The notes under the pieces were generated by a model, which was given only the letters and a program-made list of their open reading frames with translations, made no database searches and was not told the origin of the DNA. From NCBI GenBank assembly GCA_900769795.1, contig CAAGHZ010000078.1, forward strand, positions 1-10,254: a stretch of DNA of 10,254 nucleotides. Reading direction: 5' to 3'. The stretch is from Clostridia bacterium (GTDB lineage Bacteria > Bacillota > Clostridia > Monoglobales > Monoglobaceae). The first letter of the stretch is position 1, and every line of letters starts with the position of its first letter. The translations under genes were made by a program, and so were the position numbers. Shown here one piece after another: positions 1-6,900 of this stretch.

Positions 1-3000
1 CATCGGGATTTATAACAAGGGTGTTATGCCCCTCGGCACGTCCTGCATACTTTGTATAGTTGGTTCCAATGTTATAGTTACCCGTGCCAAGTTCATAGGT
101 CCAGCGTTTTCCTCCCATACAAAGGTTAAAATCTCCGCCATCGTTATGGAAGTGATAATGTCTTGTAGGTCCACCGGCAAGTGCAAAAAAGTTACCGTTT
201 GACCAGTCTTCGTGGATGGTCACAATCTCTGTACCCTCGGTATAATGGATTGTATCATAGTTCTCAAAGCCTTCGGTTCTAAGCGTTGACGCACTCTTGC
301 CTTCAAAATGTTTATGATATATCACATCCATCCAGTTCCACGCATTTGTATCTCCCGACCTATATCTGTACTGTCTTATTTTATGAAAATCATCTCTGTT
401 ATAATAGTCTGCATAGAAGCATAACGTTCCCGGAATTCCTATCATGCCTCCATGATATGTACCCTCATCCGAATAACAGAACGATCCTATGCCCGACGTA
501 AGTTGAACAACTGCATCAAGACTTTCTTCAAACCCGGGCGCCTGAAGCACCTTATACTCATCACCCATTACATTAAGAAGCGAAGCAAACGCGACGGCTG
601 TGTTTGTGTGAATAACATTGAGGTATCCCTTACCCTCAAGCCATCCGCCTGCAGGGTAGAGGCCAAGATTTGAGTACTCCCAGTTGCGAATACACTTTTC
701 TATTGTATCAAAGCACACATCCGGCTCATACTCGGCAAGCACAAGCGACATCATAACCATACCATGCTGAGTATATGGAATAAAGTTGCTCTTCCACTTT
801 ACATAGTGGTTAGCGTTGCCCATGTTACCAAGACCCACCGAATCCCTGCCGAGTGCAGATGGAAGCATCGCATAGAAAGTCCTGTTCATAGGACGGATAC
901 CTATTTCAAGTATACCCTCGGCAACTTCTGCCCTCTCTTCTTCCGTCATTTCATAATAGAACCAGTCAAAACCTATCGAACACGCATACAACCATACACC
1001 TGCATCAATTACGTGGCCATAGTTAAAGTCAGGGAACGTAGCAACCTCTTTTATATTCTTAACCGCAAGGTCGGCACACGCCGCCTTTAACTGCTCATCA
1101 TCTGACAAATAATATGCAAGGCCAAGTTTAATAAAATTGTTATAAAGAATTCCCGGTGCAGAGGTTGTACGGTATTCATCATTCTCATTAAACTCATATT
1201 TTACAAGATAATTTTCGTTTATAACCGCTCTGGCTTGAGTCTCTATTTTTGCTAAAGCAGTTGTATATATATTTGCAAAGGCCCCACTTTGCTTGTCCGC
1301 AACAATATTTTGTCTCATTACATCTATCTTTTCAGGCGTCAGAACAAGTCTTGGGTGGGTCGCCTTGTCATTTGCCTCTGCCTCTGCAATATATGCATCA
1401 TAGCTTACCTTCAGCTCATCTGCCTTAGGTCTGTCATAGAAGATAAAATTGGATATCTCCTGTGCATCACTAAGTTTTGTCTGTGGATGCTTACACCATC
1501 CGGTAGAATAATATTGTTCATCAAACCATGGTTTAGCATCGTTGGGATCACTCTCAGGAAGTTCACTTCCCTCCTGAGCAACAATAACCATCTTACCATA
1601 ACTGTAGTATTCGGATTCATATCCAAGCGCCTGTGTCATAGCCTTTACAGGAACATAAAGTTCCTCATCAATGTATCTTGGTTCCGCACCCGAGACAACC
1701 CCGCTCCAACCAACCAAGCATCCTACATTGGCAGCCATAACATGATTGAACGTATCAACCGGAACATAAAGTTCGGTCTTGCTATCATCATATACAAACG
1801 AATTCTCAGCATATTCGGTCTTTACGCCCTTGTTGTATACCATATCTCCGTCGCCATGGAAAACAACTTTATCAGAGAGATAGGTGCGTGTCAGATTATC
1901 ATCAATAAACTGGGATGTATGTACTATGTTAAAATCATATCTGCCATTTTCTTGTACAAGAGATGGTTTTTTGGAAAGTCCTGTGACTTCCATCTCCCTT
2001 ATCTGCAATTCTCCTATACCCTGATTAAGTATAGTGCGGACCTTTATTAACTTTTTTGCATCCCCTAAAGACGCGCCTTGGCACACAACCTCTCCGTCTA
2101 ATAGTACATCGTAAAAATCATCCTCAAGATTTACTATCATTTGAAGGTGATGCCACTTATCTTTATTCCCATCGCTGACCTTGATTGGCTTTGAGTTACC
2201 ATTTGCAATCAGGTTTCCTCCCGCAAAACTCACAAGCGCTTTATTCCCCGAAGCCTCATTCTCATCTTCAAAATAAACCCTTGCAAACTCTCCGCCTAAG
2301 TCCGATGACGTAATATGGAAAAGCCCGTCAATATGAAAATATTTATACGCACGATCCACCGGCACATAGTCAGTTGTCACCCCATAGGTTGGAACGTTCA
2401 TCGCAACATAACTGTCCCCCGAGGCGTCTGTCTGTCTAGTCATTATCAACCTGTCACCCTTATACTGATTTTTCTTATCAGAGGGCTCAATAAAATAACT
2501 GTTTCCTGTTGTCGCAGTAAGTTTTGCAAACTCATAATCGCGTGATGATAACATTACCCTCTCACTATGAAAGTAGGTAAAATCGTTAGGATAGTGGTTG
2601 ATTCCCATTACACCGGGATCTTCTTCCGGCAATGGCTTTTCCCATTTAGTAACATAAAAGTTATCAAACGAAGAATGGCCATGGAATGTAAGTCTGGATG
2701 ACGAAGAACTCAAGTAGTCCGCTGCAAGGCTACCCGAGAAAGCAGGAGTAGAAGCACCGTTTATATAAACATCTACTTTATCATCGGTTCCGCCTGATGC
2801 GGCATTATTATCCTTACCATCACCTGCAGTATATACAATCCTTACATCCGACCAACGATTGCTTGGCAGTTCTATTATACCAAGCGCCTTATCCTTTTTG
2901 GCTTGATCCGACTTTGTGTTTCCATCAAAAATATAGAGATTTCCGCTTTCTACAGTAAATATTGCATTTAAAAAACCCGTTGTATCGGCATCTCCGTTTA

Positions 3001-3550
3001 TTCTGTTATACAAATGAGCAGTCTTTTGGGGATGTAATGATATACCATATTCAAGTTTTTCACCCTCTTTAATTGCAATCTGCCCTAATTTGCTATTTTT
3101 GGTTGCATAATAATTAAGTGCAACGCTTGTGTTGCTTTTTTCCTGTCCGTTTTCAATATACTTGATACGCAACTGATTAAAATATTTATCCGTTGTTGAG
3201 CCTTCCTTTAATTCAGCGTTTGCATAGACAGTTCCTGTTTTTTTGCTGTCATTTTGCAAAGTAAAAAGAGGCTGATCCTCTGACCAACCGAGAAGATCTG
3301 CCGATACAGCTGTGTTTCCTCCCTCTACAGGTATCGCAAGAGTTGAATAATCATCAAAATCCACAAGCGGAACAATCACCTTTTTCACAAGTGACTCTGA
3401 CTTTTCTGCCATCGGCACGGCTATTATATTTTCCGCATCCAAAGATACCTCCGTTGCATTTATCGGCATAGCACCAAAGGGCAAAGCCGACATCACTATT
3501 GTTAAAACTACGGCGCATATTCTATGTAATTTTTTTATTTGATTATTCAT
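1..3550 (-). CDS. Secreted multimodular heparinase II/III-family protein (C-terminus cut by window edge)
   Basis: This frame is open without a stop from the ATG at 3548-3550 to the left edge, giving at least 1183 residues. The start is supported by GAGGAG 8 bases upstream and by a signal peptide at residues 1-32. Visible modules: lectin-like A module, about residues 56-302; laminin-G-like C module, about 312-527, with the WHHL strand typical of jelly-roll lectins; Cu_amine_oxidN1-like domain, about 584-662, with two halves each carrying a LYVPV strand and ending near YYSYGKMVIVAQ; heparinase II/III-like region from THPRLVLTP at about 732 onward. Candidate active-site residues, by analogy with the alpha/alpha-toroid lyases, are Asn922 (in WKSNF), Tyr976 (in GGWLEGKGY), His1133/His1135 (in HFHNDGGDF) and His1175 (in EGHNT). 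It is probably an exported lyase of uronic-acid-containing polysaccharide; the PL family and substrate are not determinable. The missing C-terminus should hold the rest of the beta-sandwich and perhaps the small terminal module seen in the paralogue. Family call is firm; activity is inferred. Confidence 0.87.
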   Translation of the reverse strand, partial: MNNQIKKLHRICAVVLTIVMSALPFGAMPINATEVSLDAENIIAVPMAEKSESLVKKVIVPLVDFDDYSTLAIPVEGGNTAVSADLLGWSEDQPLFTLQNDSKKTGTVYANAELKEGSTTDKYFNQLRIKYIENGQEKSNTSVALNYYATKNSKLGQIAIKEGEKLEYGISLHPQKTAHLYNRINGDADTTGFLNAIFTVESGNLYIFDGNTKSDQAKKDKALGIIELPSNRWSDVRIVYTAGDGKDNNAASGGTDDKVDVYINGASTPAFSGSLAADYLSSSSSRLTFHGHSSFDNFYVTKWEKPLPEEDPGVMGINHYPNDFTYFHSERVMLSSRDYEFAKLTATTGNSYFIEPSDKKNQYKGDRLIMTRQTDASGDSYVAMNVPTYGVTTDYVPVDRAYKYFHIDGLFHITSSDLGGEFARVYFEDENEASGNKALVSFAGGNLIANGNSKPIKVSDGNKDKWHHLQMIVNLEDDFYDVLLDGEVVCQGASLGDAKKLIKVRTILNQGIGELQIREMEVTGLSKKPSLVQENGRYDFNIVHTSQFIDDNLTRTYLSDKVVFHGDGDMVYNKGVKTEYAENSFVYDDSKTELYVPVDTFNHVMAANVGCLVGWSGVVSGAEPRYIDEELYVPVKAMTQALGYESEYYSYGKMVIVAQEGSELPESDPNDAKPWFDEQYYSTGWCKHPQTKLSDAQEISNFIFYDRPKADELKVSYDAYIAEAEANDKATHPRLVLTPEKIDVMRQNIVADKQSGAFANIYTTALAKIETQARAVINENYLVKYEFNENDEYRTTSAPGILYNNFIKLGLAYYLSDDEQLKAACADLAVKNIKEVATFPDFNYGHVIDAGVWLYACSIGFDWFYYEMTEEERAEVAEGILEIGIRPMNRTFYAMLPSALGRDSVGLGNMGNANHYVKWKSNFIPYTQHGMVMMSLVLAEYEPDVCFDTIEKCIRNWEYSNLGLYPAGGWLEGKGYLNVIHTNTAVAFASLLNVMGDEYKVLQAPGFEESLDAVVQLTSGIGSFCYSDEGTYHGGMIGIPGTLCFYADYYNRDDFHKIRQYRYRSGDTNAWNWMDVIYHKHFEGKSASTLRTEGFENYDTIHYTEGTEIVTIHEDWSNGNFFALAGGPTRHYHFHNDGGDFNLCMGGKRWTYELGTGNYNIGTNYTKYAGRAEGHNTLVINPD
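1567..1806 (-). other. Uninterrupted copper-amine-oxidase-like N-terminal domain
   Basis: About 80 residues with the two-half layout of Cu_amine_oxidN1-type domains. Half one contains TELYVPVDTFNHVMAANVG; half two contains EELYVPVKAMTQALGYESE and closes with KMVIVAQEG. Despite the family name, such domains in Bacillota are found on many extracellular proteins and do not imply amine oxidase activity. It is the reference state for the split version in the upstream paralogue. Confidence 0.75.
1967..2620 (-). other. Laminin-G-like C module of the downstream protein
   Basis: About 216 residues from GVMGINHYPNDF to EVTGLSKKP. It has the features of a concanavalin-A-like/LamG domain: alternating hydrophobic strands, a WHHLQMIVNL strand, then YDVLLDGEVV and a closing IGELQIREMEV strand. 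The equivalent C module in the upstream protein (about 7340-7995) is closely similar, for example FTYFHSER, IEPSDKKNQYKGDRLIM and ILNQGIGELQIREMEVTGL. Its ligand is unknown. Confidence 0.7.
2640..3385 (-). repeat. Lectin-like module A3 (single copy in the downstream protein)
   Basis: About 247 residues, beginning near VPLVDFDDY and ending near FDNFYVTKW. It aligns along its whole length with modules A1 and A2 of the upstream protein: shared blocks include ..WSEDQPLFTLQND, GTVYAN, STTDKYF, ALNY, YGISLH, YNR, LPSNRW, VYTAGDGKDNN and SFDN. The strand pattern and the closing FDN-x-x-V suggest a concanavalin-A-like jelly roll, as in LamG or carbohydrate-binding modules. The fold call is inference; the homology among the copies is seen directly. 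It directly follows the signal peptide and a short linker. Confidence 0.75.
3455..3550 (-). other. Sec signal peptide of the downstream lyase
   Basis: The first 32 residues have a basic n-region (MNNQIKKLHR), a hydrophobic core (ICAVVLTIVMSALPFGAM) and a plausible signal peptidase I site after Ile-Asn-Ala, before Thr33. The Cys at residue 12 lies at the start of the hydrophobic core and is not in a lipobox, so a lipoprotein is unlikely. This supports export of the protein and confirms the start codon. Confidence 0.85.
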
Positions 3551-3558
3551 ATTTTGTT

Positions 3559-3564
3559 CTCCTC
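3559..3564 (-). promoter_or_regulatory. Ribosome binding site of the downstream lyase gene
   Basis: GAGGAG on the minus strand ends 8 bases before the ATG at 3548-3550, a near-ideal Shine-Dalgarno spacing. An ATG slightly further upstream (3568-3570) is in another frame and lacks its own site, so this element fixes the start. Confidence 0.9.
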
Positions 3565-3589
3565 AATCATCAAAATTAAGCCATTTTAT

Positions 3590-3618
3590 ATTATATCAAA
3601 AAACAACTTTTATGTCAA
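3590..3618 (-). promoter_or_regulatory. Consensus sigma-A promoter for the downstream lyase gene
   Basis: On the minus strand TTGACA (3618-3613) and TATAAT (3595-3590) both match the housekeeping consensus exactly and are separated by 17 bases, the optimal spacing. Transcription should begin near 3583, giving a leader of roughly 33 bases. The promoter lies between the terminator of the upstream gene and the start codon, so the downstream gene can be transcribed independently. I saw no clear operator, catabolite-response element or riboswitch beside it. Confidence 0.87.
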
Positions 3619-3642
3619 TCAAAACAGTTCTCACAACCACGC

Positions 3643-3671
3643 AAAAAGACGGTGCAAAGCACCGTCTTTTT
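3643..3671 (-). terminator. Rho-independent terminator after the upstream lyase gene
   Basis: A perfect inverted repeat with 13-base arms (3643-3655 and 3659-3671) and a 3-base loop. The core is GACGGTGC/GCACCGTC, extended by five A-T pairs that provide the U tract on either strand. It begins 4 bases beyond the TAG stop codon at 3675-3677. It is symmetrical and so could act in both directions, but the only gene ending here is the minus-strand one. Confidence 0.92.
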
Positions 3672-3674
3672 AAA

Positions 3675-3975
3675 CTATTCTATTATCACAAGATCTGACA
3701 TTCTTATTCTTACAAGTTTTCTTATAGGCTCATAAGAATTTTTGTTCCACAAGTAGAGCACACACTCATCTGCATCACTATTTACAGGTGTCACAACACT
3801 CTTGTACTGTCCCCTTGCTGAGTCATAGGTTATATCACCAAGTCCTGCTGCTGCAAATTCACCATTTTTGTACTCTGCTACGAAGAGCTGACTGTTTTCG
3901 TCATACTTTCCATTGAGGTTGATTCTTATATCATCGCCCTCTCTGTACAAATCACTTATTGTCCACTGTGATATT
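3675..3975 (-). other. Small C-terminal beta module of the upstream protein
   Basis: The last 100 or so residues follow the lyase beta-sandwich and begin near DTTPISQWTISDLY. They contain the pattern of short strands LFVAEYKNGEF...VVTPVNSDADECVLYLWNKNSYEPI, which I recognise as a small beta domain often found at the ends of large extracellular Clostridia proteins. Its role is unknown. The protein ends MSDLVIIE with no sorting signal or transmembrane tail. Confidence 0.5.
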
Positions 3976-6900
3976 GGTGTTGTATCAATCACATCTCCAA
4001 GAGTCGGGGAAATACGAACCGTTACATCTATCTCTCCGCTACCCTGATAATATACTGCAACCTTATTTATTCCTGCAGTATTTGTCGGGTCGCTGCCAAC
4101 CTTTGGTGAACTTGGAAGCGGCTGAGCCGGCATCATTTTAACCTCGTAGTCGTCCGCTCCATCAACCCGAACCTGAACATACATCTTTTTTGCTGTCTGC
4201 TCCCACCATATTTTGTGGTCATCCTCATCAACATCATTGTCTCCGTCAAGCGACTCAGTTGCACCTCTGCCTGCAGCTATGTTGTCCTCATAGTTCTTTT
4301 TGCCGTAAGATGTAAGCAATATTGTGTTATCATCTATAATCTCATAACTTGCTTTGGTGTGCATAAACCACCATCCGTCAAAGTTATCATCCTCCGCAAA
4401 CTCTATCTCATCACGGATTGTTATCACATCATAACCTTCGTCAAGCCATGCTCCTCTGTGAACTCTCTGTGCTCCAGTATGTTCATAAAGTTCTGTCATG
4501 TCAAGAGTTGTAAACGCTCCTCCGTCTGTCTCTCCATAATCCATAACCGTTGCCATCGACTGTTCTTTCTGCGCTGTCCACGTATATCCGCCATAAGTTG
4601 AGCCTTCTTCATAATTCGATGCGGTATCTTCATCCGGATTCAATACAATTGTATTGTGTCCCTCTGCACGACCTGCATACTTTGAATAGTTGGTTCCGAT
4701 GTTGTAGTTACCGGTTCCCATCTCATGAGTCCAACGCTCACCATTCATACAGATATTAAAATCTCCGCCATCGTTGTGGAAGTGATAATGTCTTGTAGGT
4801 CCGCCGGAGAGAGCAAAGAATGTAGCGTTACCATTTGCCCAATCCTCATGGATAGTAACTATCTCTGTACCCTCGGTGTAGTTAATACTATCCATACTTG
4901 AATATGCCTGATCAAGATATGTAAGATTCTGATCACTGTAATGCTTATAATATACCATATCAAGCCAGTTCCATGCCCCTGAATCTCCACGTCTGTATCT
5001 CCATTGTCTCATAAGTTCAAAGTCGTCACGTCCGTAGTAGTTAGCATAGAAACTTGTAGAGGACGGAATTGCTGACATAGCACCGCCGTAACCACCTTCA
5101 TCGGCATAACTGAAACTGCCCGTTGATGATGTAAGTTGAATTACCATCTCTATACTGTCTTCAAAGCCTTGTGCATCCAGGATTTTATACTGATCGCCCA
5201 ATACATTCATAAGAGATGCGCAAGCAACCGCCGTGTTGTTGTGTACAACACTGAGGTATCCCTTACCCTCAAGCCAACCACCTGCCGGATAGAGACCAAG
5301 GTTTGAATACTCCCAGTTACGCACACACTTTTCTATTGTGTCAAAGCATACTTCTTCGTCATATTCTGCAAGAACAAGCGATGCATTAACCAATCCATGC
5401 TGAGTATATGGAATAAAGTTACTCTTCCATTTTACATAGTTGTTGGCGTTACCCATATTACTTGGGCCTACTACACTATCTTTGCCAAGAGCAGACGGAA
5501 GCATCGCATAGAAAGTTCTGTTCATCGGGCGAAGACCAATATCAAGAAGACCTTCGGCAACCTCTGCTCTCTCGGTTTCGTTCATTTCGTAATAGAACCA
5601 GTCAAAAGCAAGAGAAGTGCCATATAGCCATACACCTGCATCAATTACGTGTCCGTAGTTAAAATCAGGGAAGGTAGAAATTATCTTAAGGTTTCTTATT
5701 ACATATTCTGCACAATCGGCTCTAAGGTCTTCGTCAGTTGTCAGAAGGTATGCCACACCAAGATCTATCGCCCTGCTCGAGAACTGATTTGCATGGCTCA
5801 ATGTTCTGTACTCATCGTTTTCATCAAAATCAAATGTTGCAACCCAGCCATCAACCAAAGTAGCTCTTGCCTTGTTCTCGATTTTCTCAATTGCAGTCTT
5901 ATACACTCCGGCATATGCGTTCGACGCTACGTCTTCGGCAATCTTTGCTTTTAAATCGCTCACTATATCAGGAGTAAACACAATTCTCGGATGTGTTTGC
6001 TCTTTTGAGTTATAAGCCGTCTTTATCTGCTCAGCCGTTGGTCTGTCATAGAAGATAAAGTTTGATATCTCCTGAGTATCTGACAGTTTTGTCTGACCAT
6101 GAACGCACCATCCGTACGAATAGTACTGCTCATCAAACCAATGCTTTGCATCATTATCGTTGCTCTCAGGAAGTTCAGCCCCTCTCTGAGCAATCATAAC
6201 CATCTTGCCATAACTGTAATACTCTGCTTCATATCCAAGCGCCTGTGCTATTGCGCGTACAGGGGCAAGGTATTCTCTGTTATACTTATAAGGCTTAACC
6301 TCTTCTGTAGAGAACTTCTCTCCGTTCTTGTAAAGCTTTATACCAAGATTATCTATAACGCCATGACCAAATGTAAACCTTTGAGCTCCTCCATCTAAAA
6401 CGGAGCCTTTCAGCGGTACCACCATACCACTTATGTTTGTTCCGTTTGCACCGGTGAGTTTTACAAGTTTATTGTTTACATATACTTCTATGCTATCGCA
6501 TGGTACACCATCTTTTTCTGTACCAAGTCTTGTGTACACAAGGTCAATTTCTGACCAACGACTCTGCGGAAGTGCATATGTGCCAATGACCGTACCTTTT
6601 CTTACCCATTCAGTTGCGCCTGAGGGTTTATAATCATCCATACAATCATATATGTTTAATTTTCCGCTGCCTGTTGAGAACAAAGGTGTTGGTCCTCCGT
6701 CGTTGTTCATCCTGACGTTTGACGACATCGTGTTTGAAAAATCCGGATGAATATCAAAACTTATAACCATCTGCTCACCCTTATTGCGAGCAGAAATTTT
6801 GCTAAGATTCGGATTGTTAGAAGAATTGTAAGCAAATTCTCCTATTTTGCTTGCCAAGTATTTGTCGCCTGCACCTCTGGTTCTTACACCAACAGTACCT

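Noticed and set aside
755..765. His/Asn difference between the paralogues near the active site (NANHY downstream, NANNY upstream) as a loss of catalysis
   Set aside because: Comparison with the usual Asn...Gly-Gly-Trp-x-Glu-Gly-x-x-Tyr spacing of heparinase II/III proteins puts the catalytic Asn about 8 residues later, in WKSNF, which is the same in both. The difference is more likely peripheral. The exact codon of the His is at about 806-808.
764..1090. Plus-strand open frame beginning MLSIWNKVALPLY, with a similar partner at 5397-5627
   Set aside because: The two frames resemble each other only because they are antisense to the same conserved part of the two lyase genes; no ribosome binding site or promoter supports them.
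1411..1626. 71-codon minus-strand open frame
   Set aside because: It overlaps the downstream lyase in another frame and has no recognisable features.
1289..2050. 253-codon plus-strand open frame
   Set aside because: It is fully antisense to the C, Cu_amine_oxidN1-like and early lyase regions of the downstream gene, whose frame is confirmed by homology to the paralogue. The predicted protein is Cys/Ile/Tyr-rich in a way typical of shadow translation.
3611..3642. Possible operator or catabolite-response element upstream of the promoter
   Set aside because: I found no convincing palindrome or cre-like match in these bases; the sequence is simply AT-rich spacer between terminator and -35 box.
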